Part shown: piece by piece, positions 42,889-51,990 of the stretch
Layout: the number at the start of each line of letters is the position of its first letter
How positions within the stretch are numbered: position 1 is the first letter of the stretch
From: an uncultured Eubacteriales bacterium
GTDB lineage: Bacteria; Bacillota; Clostridia; Lachnospirales; Lachnospiraceae
DNA length: 55,857 bases
Assembly: GCA_900315015.1 (NCBI GenBank)
Contig: OMXJ01000036.1
Coordinates: 1 to 55,857, forward strand
Direction: 5' to 3'
Position numbers and translations under genes: made by a program
Notes under the pieces: generated by a model
What the model was told of the DNA's origin: nothing
Database searches by the model: none
Seen by the model: the letters and a program-made list of their open reading frames with translations, nothing else

Positions 42889-43833
42889 TTGATTGAAGTT
42901 AAAGGACTTACAAAAAAGTATGGGAATACTACAGTTGTAGATCATTTGGACTTTTCTGTAAAAAAAGGAGAGGTTTTAGGCTTCCTTGGGCCTAATGGTG
43001 CCGGAAAGTCAACTACCATGAACATGATGACGGGATATATTTCTGCCACCGAGGGTTCGGTAATCATTAATGGCTATGATGTGTATGATAATCCGGGGAA
43101 GGCAAAGAGAAGCATTGGATATCTTCCTGAAATTCCACCGGTATATCCGGAGATGACCGTTAAGGAATATCTTAAGTTTGCAATGGATCTTAAGAAGGTT
43201 GCTCATAAAGATAGAAATGATATGCTTAATGATGTAATGTACAGAACTCAGATTGCAGATAAGGCAGATAAATTGATAAAGAATCTTTCAAAGGGTTATA
43301 AGCAGCGTGTTGGCCTTGCACAGGCTATTGTTGGTTATCCTGAAGTAATCATTCTTGATGAGCCGACAGTTGGTCTTGATCCGGAGCAGATAATAGAATT
43401 CCGTACTCTTATTAAAAAGCTTTCCAAGAATCATACAATGCTTATAAGTTCACACATTCTTTCAGAAATCAAGGCAGTTTGTGATGAAGTTCTCATTATT
43501 AATGGTGGAAAGCTTGTAGTAAAGGACGATATCAACAATCTTCCAAGCCACCTTGAGAATGCTCCAAGTCTTGTTGTAGAAGCAAAGGGCGAAATAGAAA
43601 AGATAGAGAATGTTATTAGAGGCGTAAGTAACGTTATAGATGTTCGTCAATTAAAGAGCACTGAAGAGGGCGTGTCGAAGTTTTCAATTAGTACAGTAAA
43701 TAGTGTAGATGTTAGAGAAGAAGTTTTCTTTGCGTTTGCAAAAGGAGGAATTCCTCTTCTTTCAATGCAGCCAACATCACTTGAGGATATATTTATAGCA
43801 TTGACAAAGCCGGGAGCTAAGGTTATCCGGTAA
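42889..43833 (+). CDS. ABC transporter ATP-binding protein (GldA-like)
   Basis: A 314-residue ABC ATPase of the drug/gliding exporter type. Walker A GPNGAGKST, Q-loop GYLPEIPPVYPEMT, signature LSKGYKQRVGLAQ (LSKGY variant common in GldA/CcmA-like proteins), Walker B VIILDEPTVGLDP and H-loop ISSHILSE, then a C-terminal regulatory extension (about 215-314). Translation starts at TTG 42889, preceded by ACGGAGG at 6 nt; no ATG fits. The permease and auxiliary genes follow in the same order as gldA-gldF-gldG clusters. Confidence 0.9.
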   Translation: MIEVKGLTKKYGNTTVVDHLDFSVKKGEVLGFLGPNGAGKSTTMNMMTGYISATEGSVIINGYDVYDNPGKAKRSIGYLPEIPPVYPEMTVKEYLKFAMDLKKVAHKDRNDMLNDVMYRTQIADKADKLIKNLSKGYKQRVGLAQAIVGYPEVIILDEPTVGLDPEQIIEFRTLIKKLSKNHTMLISSHILSEIKAVCDEVLIINGGKLVVKDDINNLPSHLENAPSLVVEAKGEIEKIENVIRGVSNVIDVRQLKSTEEGVSKFSISTVNSVDVREEVFFAFAKGGIPLLSMQPTSLEDIFIALTKPGAKVIR

Positions 43834-43874
43834 TTGATTGTCACTTGATATTTTATACATTTTGGAGGATTAAA

Positions 43875-44738
43875 ATGAACGCTATATATAAGAAAGAGCT
43901 GCACAATTACTTTACTTCGATTGCAGCATATCTTTTCATTGCATTTTATATGGCCCTTACAGGCTATTGTATCACAAACTACAGCATTTTTAATGGTTAT
44001 TCAAATTTTGCATATCCACTTTCAGCGACAACAACCATTTTCATAATGCTAATGCCTATTCTTACAATGAGAATTTTAGCAGAGGAAAAGCATCAGAGAA
44101 CTGACCAGATGCTTCTTACCTCACCGGTTTCCATTACAAGAATTGTGCTTGGCAAGTTCTTTGCAATGGTAACGGTACTTTTAGTTGGTATTCTTGTTGT
44201 CTGCGTATATCCAGTTATTTTGAAGCAGTATGGTAATGTTAATTTAAAGGCAGCATATGGTTGCATCATTGCATTTTTCCTTTTTGCCATTACTTATATG
44301 TCAATAGGAATGTTTATTTCAGCACTTACTGAAAGCCAGGCTATTGCAGCTATCGCTACTTTTGCAGTTGCGATTATTACAGCGCTTGTTTCATCATTCA
44401 GAGACAGTGTTCCTGCAGGTGGAGCTCCTGGATTCTATTTTACAGTAATCGCATTTGGTGTTATAGTAGTTATCCTTTACTTCTTATTAAAGAACATAAC
44501 CTTCTGTGTTTTATTAGGAGCTGCAGGTGAGGCAGGTTTATTCTTGCTTTATAAGAAACAGCCAACTGCTTATGATGGACTTGTAGGAAGAGTAATTGAT
44601 TCTATTTCAATTATCGATCGTTTCTATGATTTTGTTTATGAACAGTTCAGTGTTGCATCAGCAGTTTATTATATTTCTATCACTGCTCTTTTTGTGTTCC
44701 TTACAATTCAGGTAGTCAATAAGAGAAGATGGAGCTGA
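43875..44738 (+). CDS. ABC-2 family permease (GldF-like)
   Basis: A 287-residue permease. It begins MNAIYKKELHNYFTSIAAYL, typical of GldF-like ABC-2 permeases, with six main membrane helices and the conserved EEKHQRTDQMLLTSPVSIT loop between helices two and three. A weaker extra hydrophobic stretch lies near residues 205-235. GGAGGATTAAA precedes ATG 43875; a start at 43845 would lack a ribosome site. It forms the membrane path with the upstream ATPase; cargo is unknown. Confidence 0.88.
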   Translation: MNAIYKKELHNYFTSIAAYLFIAFYMALTGYCITNYSIFNGYSNFAYPLSATTTIFIMLMPILTMRILAEEKHQRTDQMLLTSPVSITRIVLGKFFAMVTVLLVGILVVCVYPVILKQYGNVNLKAAYGCIIAFFLFAITYMSIGMFISALTESQAIAAIATFAVAIITALVSSFRDSVPAGGAPGFYFTVIAFGVIVVILYFLLKNITFCVLLGAAGEAGLFLLYKKQPTAYDGLVGRVIDSISIIDRFYDFVYEQFSVASAVYYISITALFVFLTIQVVNKRRWS

Positions 44739-44799
44739 TGAAGCTTTTGTTAAAAGAAAAAATAATTAGTTCGTTATAAGCTAAGAAAGGATTTTTGAA

Positions 44800-46506
44800 A
44801 TGGACGAAAAGGATATAAAGCTTGACGCTGATGTTGTTTCAGCTAAGAATGAAACTGAAAAGCTTCCTGAGGATATCGAGAAGAAGGTAGAAGAGACTTC
44901 TTCAGATATAAAGGACGTTGTTGAAAAAGCATCTGAAAAAGCACCTGAAAATAAAAATGAATCGGATGATGAAAAGCCTGTAAAGAAAGTTGTGAAAAAA
45001 GCAGCCAAAGCAGGAGAAGGCGATAGTAACAGACCTAAAGAAAAGGTTGGAGAAAAGATAGGTAAGTCCTATACTTCACGTAAGTTCAAGGGAGGCGCAT
45101 ATTCAGTTGTACTCTCAGTGATAGCTATAGTTGTGGTCATTGTCGTAAACCTTATTTTTACAAAGCTTGATATAAATATAGATCTTACAGATAATCATAA
45201 GTATGACATTCATCAGGAAACAAAGGATCTTTTAGCAAACGTTACAGACGATATAACTATTTATTATCTGATACAGTCTGCTAATGAAAATGATACTCAG
45301 ACAGAGTATTTTTCCAGATTTTTTAAGCAGTATCCAAAGGAAAATGCAAATGTAAAGGTCGAGTATAAGGACCCAGTGCTTTATCCTGGTTTTGCAAAGG
45401 AAAAAGGTATCGCAGATGAGGTGATGGAGCATAGCTTCATTGTAGAAAATAAAACAAACGGCAAAACTAAGTATGTTGGATATCGTGACATCATACAGAC
45501 AGAGCTTGATTATACAACCTATCAGTCAACTGTTACAGGCTTTGACATCGAAGGACAGCTCGATTCAGCTATTCTTTATTGTACAACACAGACACTTCCT
45601 GTTGCATTAAACGTAACCGGTCATGGTGAGCAGACGCTTGGAAGCAGTCAGACATCACTTTTAGAGCGTTCTAATATTTCAGTAGTAGACACTAAGCTTA
45701 TTACATATTCTTCATATACACAGCTGCTCGATGCTTGTAATTTTATGATTATTAATCAGCCATCAAGTGATTTTACTGATGAAGAAATTCAGCTTCTTAA
45801 GGACTACATGACAAACGGCGGAAGATTATTGATAAATACTGGAATTGATTCAGAAACTCTTACTAATTTTAGGAAGTTCCTTGAATATTACAGCGTAGGA
45901 CTTGTCGACGGTATTGTATTTGAAGGAGATTCAAATTTCTGTCTTTATAATAGACCATTTATGTTAATTCCTTCAATGTATCTTTCTGACATAACAACAA
46001 ATATTAGAAATAAAAAGCTTGTAATTGCTCCTTATGTAGCCGGACTCACAGTTTTAAGTGAAAAAAGAGATGAAGTTTCTGTTACTAAGTTACTTTACAC
46101 TTCAGATACATCATATTCAAAGGCTTTAACAGCTGAAGTGTTCCAGAAGGAGGATGGAGATCCTATCGGAAAGTTCTATGTTGGTGTTCAGGTAGAAGAG
46201 ACTAATACAGATAATACTGGTAAGATGCTTGTTTATTCATCAGGATATCAGGGAAATTCAATATTTAATGATGCTTATATGGCTGACACCTATGGTAATG
46301 TAGATCTTTTTTCTAACTCAATAGAATATCTTGTTGGCGGTGTCGCTAAGACTGTTTCAGTTGAAGCATTTTCAGCAGCAGAAGATGTACTTTCATTTAC
46401 ACAGGCGAAGGCCTCTAGACTTGCTCTGATCATGATATTTGCTGTTCCTCTTGCATTTATCGTTATTGGAATACTTGTAGTAGTAATGAGAAAGCGTAAG
46501 CAGTAA
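44800..46506 (+). CDS. GldG-family ABC-associated membrane protein
   Basis: A 568-residue protein. The N-terminus (1-95) is charged and cytosolic (EKKVEETSSDIKDVVEKAS), then a membrane helix (about 102-122), a large outside domain of the ABC-transporter auxiliary/GldG type (DLTDNHKYDIHQETKDLL, then PVALNVTGHGEQTLG and LLKDYMTNGGRLLINTG), and a C-terminal helix (about 543-563) with basic tail RKRKQ. GldG-like parts work with GldA/GldF in gliding bacteria; in clostridia the role is unknown. AAAGG precedes the ATG. The next gene is 25 bp away. Confidence 0.87.
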   Translation: MDEKDIKLDADVVSAKNETEKLPEDIEKKVEETSSDIKDVVEKASEKAPENKNESDDEKPVKKVVKKAAKAGEGDSNRPKEKVGEKIGKSYTSRKFKGGAYSVVLSVIAIVVVIVVNLIFTKLDINIDLTDNHKYDIHQETKDLLANVTDDITIYYLIQSANENDTQTEYFSRFFKQYPKENANVKVEYKDPVLYPGFAKEKGIADEVMEHSFIVENKTNGKTKYVGYRDIIQTELDYTTYQSTVTGFDIEGQLDSAILYCTTQTLPVALNVTGHGEQTLGSSQTSLLERSNISVVDTKLITYSSYTQLLDACNFMIINQPSSDFTDEEIQLLKDYMTNGGRLLINTGIDSETLTNFRKFLEYYSVGLVDGIVFEGDSNFCLYNRPFMLIPSMYLSDITTNIRNKKLVIAPYVAGLTVLSEKRDEVSVTKLLYTSDTSYSKALTAEVFQKEDGDPIGKFYVGVQVEETNTDNTGKMLVYSSGYQGNSIFNDAYMADTYGNVDLFSNSIEYLVGGVAKTVSVEAFSAAEDVLSFTQAKASRLALIMIFAVPLAFIVIGILVVVMRKRKQ

Positions 46507-46531
46507 AAAGCTATAAAGTTTTGGAGGAAAT

Positions 46532-48418
46532 ATGGAGAAAGATGATGCAAAGAAAAAGCATTCTAGGCATATAGCGTCGAATGTGATTAAGATAGTTGTT
46601 CTTTGTGCGTTAGTCGCAGGTCTTATAGTCGCATATAAATATGTATCTGACAAGAAGGATAAGGAAGAAGAAGCAAAGCAGCAGCAGACCACAACTGTGG
46701 ATGAAAGCGTAAAGCTGATAAAGAATGATTCAGGTGAAGAAAGCACTACTGTAGCATCGGAAAATTCATCTACAGATTCAGCAGTGCCTGCAGACACAGA
46801 TGCTGTAAGCCTGAATTCAGAAGATATAGCTTCTATAGAAGTAACTGATGCTTTATATTCTTATACCTTAACTAAGGCTGGGGATAAATGGATACTGAAT
46901 AATGATGAAGAATTCCCGCTTGATGATACGACAATCAGTTCAATGGTTTCTAAAATCAGCGACTTAGAAGCAACTAGAGTAATAGTCAAAGATTGTAGTG
47001 ATCTTGCTTATTACGGAATTGATGAGGAAGCGCTTCTTCATTATGTATTTGAAAAAGAAACAACTGCTAGTACAATGGATGTAAATGATGCTGTTGAACG
47101 TGAAGAGGCGGCAGAGGTCGAAAGTACTACAATAGAAGAAAATAATGCAGAGATAAATACAGAGACAGATAGTTCTGTAACGGAAGAAGCTGCAGCAGGC
47201 TCAATTCTAGATAAAATTGATTCAGGCAAGGTTGAAATAATGACAACCACGACAACAGCGGAGGCAAGTGAAGAAAATGAAAAAGAGCCTGAGACAATGG
47301 TAGTACTTGTAAAGCTGAAAGATGGAAGCAGCGTAAAGGTATTATTTGGAACTAAGTCTAGTGTAGATGGCGGATATTACACAACAATTAATGATGGTAA
47401 TACTGTTTATCTTACAAACTATACAACACGTCAGCTATTCTATAAGGAAGAAAAGTCACTTATAGCAAATGCAGAAATTCCTACCTATGAAGCGAATTTG
47501 ACAAAAGGGATTAAGGTGGTGTCAGCAGAATACGGCGACGTTAATATTCAGTATCTTCCTGATGAGGGAGACGTAACTGGTTCAAATGTTTATCCGTATA
47601 AGCTTGTTGACCATTATGACAACTATAATGCGGCGCTTGATACCGGAGCGATTTCTACTCTATTTGAAAATTATAATAGCCTGTCATTTGGCGACTATGT
47701 AGATTACAGATCATCAGCTCTTGACTATTATGGTTTAAAGAATCCTGATACGGCAGTAACAGTATGGTATAATTATAATTTATCTGAAAATGAAGCGGCT
47801 GCTTCAACTGATAATGTAATATCTGAAACTAGAGATTTTACCTTATATATAGGAAATAAAAATGAAGCAGGAGATAGCTATTATACCAGATTAGAGGATA
47901 GCAACATAGTCTATCTCATGCCAGCAGCGGTTGTTGAAAAGATGATAAAAATAAATACCTTTGCACTTATTGAACCTTATAATCATCTAGTAAATATAAA
48001 ACTGATTTCAGAATTAAATGTTACAGTAAATAAGGAAGCAACAGACGGTGCAGCAAAGACCATCAAGTATGGAATTAAGCAGGTAGAAGAAACTACTGAT
48101 TCAGGTTCAACAAGAAGTACTCAGAGCTTTACTAAGAATGGTGCGGCTATTGAAGAAGAAAGCTTTAGAGGAAAATATCAAAGTACCATAGGTATTAAGC
48201 TTGTAGGTGAGATAAAGCCGGAGGATAAGGTACTAGCAGAAAATCCGGTTCTTGAACTTGAATTTATTGATCTAAACGGCGAGGTACTGAGCGATGTTAA
48301 ATATTGCAAAATAGAAGGCGATGATAGCAGATATGCGGTGGATAATAATGGACATCTTATATTTTATTCAGACGCAGCTTCAGTAAATGAAATTATAGAT
48401 ATTTACGAAGCCGAATAG
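46532..48418 (+). CDS. DUF4340 domain-containing membrane-anchored protein
   Basis: A 628-residue protein. One N-terminal membrane helix (about 16-37) leads to a large outside part. The pattern YSYTLTKAGDKWILNNDEEF matches the DUF4340 repeats that accompany GldG-like proteins; a second, similar region lies in the middle. An acidic/Thr-rich insert (about 175-260, TTTTTAEASEENEKEPE) breaks up the first domain. The function is unknown; operon position suggests an accessory part of the ABC machine. GGAGGAAAT precedes the ATG. A terminator follows about 75 bp after the stop. Confidence 0.85.
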   Translation: MEKDDAKKKHSRHIASNVIKIVVLCALVAGLIVAYKYVSDKKDKEEEAKQQQTTTVDESVKLIKNDSGEESTTVASENSSTDSAVPADTDAVSLNSEDIASIEVTDALYSYTLTKAGDKWILNNDEEFPLDDTTISSMVSKISDLEATRVIVKDCSDLAYYGIDEEALLHYVFEKETTASTMDVNDAVEREEAAEVESTTIEENNAEINTETDSSVTEEAAAGSILDKIDSGKVEIMTTTTTAEASEENEKEPETMVVLVKLKDGSSVKVLFGTKSSVDGGYYTTINDGNTVYLTNYTTRQLFYKEEKSLIANAEIPTYEANLTKGIKVVSAEYGDVNIQYLPDEGDVTGSNVYPYKLVDHYDNYNAALDTGAISTLFENYNSLSFGDYVDYRSSALDYYGLKNPDTAVTVWYNYNLSENEAAASTDNVISETRDFTLYIGNKNEAGDSYYTRLEDSNIVYLMPAAVVEKMIKINTFALIEPYNHLVNIKLISELNVTVNKEATDGAAKTIKYGIKQVEETTDSGSTRSTQSFTKNGAAIEEESFRGKYQSTIGIKLVGEIKPEDKVLAENPVLELEFIDLNGEVLSDVKYCKIEGDDSRYAVDNNGHLIFYSDAASVNEIIDIYEAE

Positions 48419-48491
48419 ATCTATGTCATTTAATAATTAAATTAAATGAAAATAAATCTAAAAAAAATGAAATAACAGTTTTGGATTACTA

Positions 48492-48532
48492 TAAGCGGTG
48501 AGGTTTTTTTGTAAAATCTTACCGCTTTTTTT
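48492..48532 (+). terminator. Terminator of the ABC operon
   Basis: AAGCGGTGAG pairs with CTTACCGCTT (one wobble) around a T-rich loop, followed by TTTTTT. Confidence 0.85.
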
Positions 48533-48600
48533 AGTGGAAAAAGACATGAAAAAATACAGATTTTTGTTAAGAAATCAGTGAAATGAAAGAATTTTCATAA

Positions 48601-48620
48601 AAATGTAAGAAGTTACATTT
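48601..48620. promoter_or_regulatory. 20-bp perfect palindrome upstream of surface genes
   Basis: AAATGTAA-GAAG-TTACATTT is a perfect inverted repeat with a 4-nt centre, about 350 bp before the surface-protein promoter. It is not followed by a T tract, so an operator is more likely than a terminator. Confidence 0.45.
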
Positions 48621-48778
48621 GTAAATAGTCGTTTCATAAAATGGAAAGACTTTCTAGAAAAACAAAAAAACGAGAAATGAAAAATGCTTTAAAATAGCAC
48701 ATTTGAGAAGTGAAAAAGGTGTACAATTTTGCGCTTTAATGTAAAAAAGCATCACAAAAGTGACAAAAGAATTACAAA

Positions 48779-48792
48779 TGTAAGCGCTTACA
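48779..48792. promoter_or_regulatory. cre-like operator (CcpA/LacI-type palindrome)
   Basis: TGTAAGCGCTTACA is a perfect 14-bp palindrome matching the catabolite-responsive element consensus TGWAARCGYTWNCW at every position. It lies about 170 bp before the -35 box of the surface-protein gene. Control by CcpA or another LacI-family protein is inferred. The remaining region 48533-48951 is AT-rich and shows no gene. Confidence 0.6.
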
Positions 48793-48951
48793 AGGTATAA
48801 ATTAAGTCTAAACACAGTGTTAAATTTAAATTGTATCCACACTGTATTTTTTGGAAAAAAGTGATTGGAAGTGATTTAAATAGCGGAACATAGAATTTTT
48901 ATAAGTTGCGATATGGAGATGGGATTTTTTTTAATTTGTATCGAAAAAATC

Positions 48952-48980
48952 TTGAAAAAAGACTTGACAGATGATATAAT
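48952..48980 (+). promoter_or_regulatory. Promoter of the choice-of-anchor A surface gene
   Basis: TTGAAA (48952-48957), a 17-bp spacer and TATAAT (48975-48980). A TTGACA also sits at 48964 but is too close to the -10 to serve it. Confidence 0.8.
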
Positions 48981-49142
48981 GTGGGCAAGTAAACAGATAA
49001 AAGTGATTCAAACCTTAAAAAAAGCAACGTAATTGAGGGGAAATTGACCAAAATCAACATGTTGGGGACATGCAAAGACATATTTAGTCGGATTTTGGAA
49101 AACGTTGGCTTATTTTTAAGAGAAAATGTGAGGGATGAAAAA

Positions 49143-51230
49143 ATGAGAAAGCAGAAGAATGTATTATTCAGATGGCGTCACCACAAGGGAATTATTGCGG
49201 GTTCATTAGCAACAATTCTTGCAACAAGTCTTGCATTTGGAACAACATCACCAATCAAGGCTAACAATTCATTCGAGGATATTAAGGCAGAGGATGGTCT
49301 TGAGGTTCTTAAGGGTGATTTTTATTCATCTGACTATTATAAGGCAGGTCAGCCACTTGGAATAGCTAATGGATTCCATATTTTTGCTTTTACAGAGCTT
49401 AGTATTGAAGCTCATACAAATGGAAACTTTGCAACAAGATCAGTAAAAGTAGGCGCAGCAAATGGTACTAACCAGCTTGCAAATGAAAAGGAAGTCGATG
49501 TTGTTACAGAGAGCTGGGTAGGCGGTGGAACAACCATAGCAGATGATCTTCTTGTTCCTATAGCTGCATCAGTTACAACAAGAAATGGTGATAAGACTGT
49601 TACAAATCCTATTTCTGGTCAGATTGCGATTGATGGTAATGGAATTGATATGAATTCTGGAAATGAAAAGCATATCTACCATGTTCATAGTAATTTTATT
49701 GATTTTGATGCTGAGCAGCAGTATTATACAACACTTTCAACAACTCTGGCAAATACACCTGCAACAGATGGAACAACTGTTAAAACTGATAATGGTGTAC
49801 TTACAATTGGTCTTACAGAGACAGGCATGAACGTTGTCAATATCTCTGGAAAGGTTCTTAATGATTGCCAGAATGGTACTGAAATCAGAAATGTTCAGTT
49901 TGATGATTTTGATGGAGACGGCGATTCAGAATATAGCGGCCTTCAGAGCGTAATAATTAATGTAGACCTTAACGGATGCAAGACAGATGTTTGGGATTGG
50001 TCAACAGGAACAAGCCAGTTAGCATTCTCGACAAATTCACAGACAAAGGTTTATCGTTCAGATGATTCAGTTGTAGCTAATAAGGAAGATAATGTTCTTG
50101 ATGGCACAATTGTTCTTTGGAACTTCTATGATAGTTCTGAAGATGATTATAATTATGATGGCACTTTAGCTTTTGGAAAGACTTCACTTGGTAGCGTACT
50201 TGCTCCTCAGGCTAGTGTTATTGCATCTCAGAATGTTGATGGTAATATCATAGCTGATACTGTTAAGATTTCAGCAGAGTCTCATAGATGTGACTTCATG
50301 GGTCCTATTACAGTAACAGTAAATGTCCCAGAGCCAACAACAACTACAACAGCTGAGGCAACAACAACTACAACAACAGAAGAGACAACTACAACAACAG
50401 AGGCTACAACTACTACAACAGAAGCAACAACTACAACAACAGAGGCTACAACAACTACAACAGAAGAGGCAACTACAACAACAGAGGCTACTACAACTAC
50501 AACAGAAGAGGCAACTACAACAACAGAGCCTACAACAACAACTACTACAACTACAACAACAACTCAGGCACCTACAACAACTACAACAACAACCCAGGCG
50601 CCTACAACAACTACAACAACAACTCAGGCACCTACAACAACTACAACAACAACCCAGGCACCTACAACAACAACTACAACAACTCAGGCGCCTACAACAA
50701 CAACAACCCAGGCGCCTACAACAACAACTACAACAACTCAGGCGCCTACAACAACTACAACAACAACCCAGGCACCTACAACAACTACAACAACAACTCA
50801 GGCGCCTACAACAACTACAACAACAACCAACAACCCAGGCGCCTACAACAACAACTACAACAACACAGGCACCTACAACAACTACAACAACAACTCAGGC
50901 ACCTACAACAACAGCAGAGATAACAACAACTGCTGCACCTACAACAACAGCAGAGGTAACAACAACTCAGGAGCCTGTTACAACTACAACAGAAGCTACA
51001 ACAACAACCACAACAACCACAACAGAAGCTACAACAACAGAGGCAACAACCACAACAGAGGCAACAATAATTACAACTGTCGAGGTAACAACAACAGCAG
51101 CTCCAACAACAACAGCTACTACAACAACAGCAGAAGTAACAACAACTCAGGAGCCTGTTACAACTGTAGCACCTACAACTGCAGCAACAACCATAGCACC
51201 TACAACTGTAGCAACAACTACAACATTTAA
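49143..51230 (+). CDS. Choice-of-anchor A surface protein with Thr-rich stalk, frameshifted before its anchor
   Basis: Read as written, a 695-residue secreted protein. A long signal peptide ends near residue 40 (SPIKA). Residues about 41-394 resemble a choice-of-anchor A domain (KGDFYSSDY near the start; GSVLAPQASVIASQNVDGNI and ESHRCDFMGP at its end). A Thr-rich stalk follows, with 10-residue units QAPTTTTTTT. At about 50829 a duplicated AACAACC shifts the frame, and the rest reads NNPGAYNNNYNN-type sequence to a stop at 51230. Removing the 7 bp gives 851 residues ending in LPKTG. ATG 49143 has GAGGGATGAAAAA upstream; the earlier open frame lacks a ribosome site. Cell-surface adhesion or structure is inferred. 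Confidence 0.85.
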   Translation: MRKQKNVLFRWRHHKGIIAGSLATILATSLAFGTTSPIKANNSFEDIKAEDGLEVLKGDFYSSDYYKAGQPLGIANGFHIFAFTELSIEAHTNGNFATRSVKVGAANGTNQLANEKEVDVVTESWVGGGTTIADDLLVPIAASVTTRNGDKTVTNPISGQIAIDGNGIDMNSGNEKHIYHVHSNFIDFDAEQQYYTTLSTTLANTPATDGTTVKTDNGVLTIGLTETGMNVVNISGKVLNDCQNGTEIRNVQFDDFDGDGDSEYSGLQSVIINVDLNGCKTDVWDWSTGTSQLAFSTNSQTKVYRSDDSVVANKEDNVLDGTIVLWNFYDSSEDDYNYDGTLAFGKTSLGSVLAPQASVIASQNVDGNIIADTVKISAESHRCDFMGPITVTVNVPEPTTTTTAEATTTTTTEETTTTTEATTTTTEATTTTTEATTTTTEEATTTTEATTTTTEEATTTTEPTTTTTTTTTTTQAPTTTTTTTQAPTTTTTTTQAPTTTTTTTQAPTTTTTTTQAPTTTTTQAPTTTTTTTQAPTTTTTTTQAPTTTTTTTQAPTTTTTTTNNPGAYNNNYNNTGTYNNYNNNSGTYNNSRDNNNCCTYNNSRGNNNSGACYNYNRSYNNNHNNHNRSYNNRGNNHNRGNNNYNCRGNNNSSSNNNSYYNNSRSNNNSGACYNCSTYNCSNNHSTYNCSNNYNI
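50335..51230 (+). repeat. ACA/ACT-rich Thr-codon repeats of the surface-protein stalk
   Basis: Long runs of ACA, ACT and ACC codons are interrupted by GAGGCA/GAAGAGGCA (left part) and by repeated CAGGCACCT/CAGGCGCCT every about 30 bp (50570-50910). Such low-complexity DNA is prone to slipped-strand changes. The one frame-breaking change is the AACAACC duplication at 50822-50835. Confidence 0.92.
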
Positions 51231-51705
51231 GTTCTATCCAACAACAATTCCTGTTTACACATTTACAACAACACAGGATAATACAACTGTAATTGTTACA
51301 ACAACAGAGGTAACAACAGAGCAGACAACTGCTAATACCGAAACAACTTTAGCAACTTTAGCAACAACTACAACTGAAGGAAATGTAAGTGTAGAAGCAA
51401 CAACAGCAACAACAACTACAACAACAACTACAGTAGTTGGAAGAGTAAATGGAGCACAGACAAGCGACGTTGAAGAAATTCAGGAAGAGACAACATTAAC
51501 ACCTGAAGAAGTAATCATTCTTGAGAATGATACACCATTAGGAAATGTAGACGTTGAGGATGAAGGCGGAGATGTAAATGGTACATCATCACTTCCTAAG
51601 ACAGGAACACTTCCAATCTGGTTATTTGTTGGACTTGGTGTGATCATCATTCTTGCTGGCGGAGTTTTCTTTGCAGTAAAGAACACAAAGGAAGATGAGG
51701 AATAA
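50836..51705 (+). pseudogene. Out-of-frame 3' part of the surface gene with LPKTG cell-wall anchor
   Basis: From CAG at 50836 the frame one base ahead of the upstream stalk continues the normal pattern (QAPTTTTTTQAPTTT, TTAPTTTAEVTTTQEPVT) and ends in a complete sortase signal: LPKTG (51592-51606), hydrophobic helix IWLFVGLGVIIILAGGVFFA and tail KNTKEDEE. It has no start of its own. It is read only if the upstream 7-bp duplication is lost, by frameshifting, or if the duplication is a sequencing error. A terminator follows. Confidence 0.85.
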
Positions 51706-51746
51706 TATATTATATTAGCTGAATGATCAGTGCAAAATAAAAAATC

Positions 51747-51780
51747 AGATACCTAAGGGAAACTTTAGGTATCTTTTTTG
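51747..51780 (+). terminator. Terminator of the surface gene
   Basis: AGATACCTAA pairs with TTTAGGTATCT (small bulge) around GGGAAAC, followed by TTTTTT. Confidence 0.88.
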
Positions 51781-51877
51781 TTACATTCATTGCCAGATAC
51801 GATTATAAATATGTAAAGAATTATTAAATATAAAATAAAGTAGTTGGATAATTAATGAAAATTAACAAAGTCTTAAT

Positions 51878-51905
51878 TGTATTTTTTAGGAAAAATGGAT
51901 AAAAT
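51878..51905 (+). promoter_or_regulatory. Possible promoter of the SpaA-repeat gene
   Basis: TTGTAT (51878-51883), a 16-bp spacer and TAAAAT (51900-51905), about 85 bp before the start codon. The match is only moderate. Confidence 0.4.
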
Positions 51906-51990
51906 AAGGATGAGTTACTATCACATAATTGCGTTTATATAGAATATATTTGCTTGGGGATGGTAATAATAAAAGAGGGGGATTTTGCTT

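Noticed and set aside
50323-50835. Gln-rich protein read in the second frame over the Thr stalk
   Set aside because: CAA/CAG runs are the frame-shifted image of ACA/ACT Thr codons. Only the part after 50836, past the 7-bp duplication, has real coding character.
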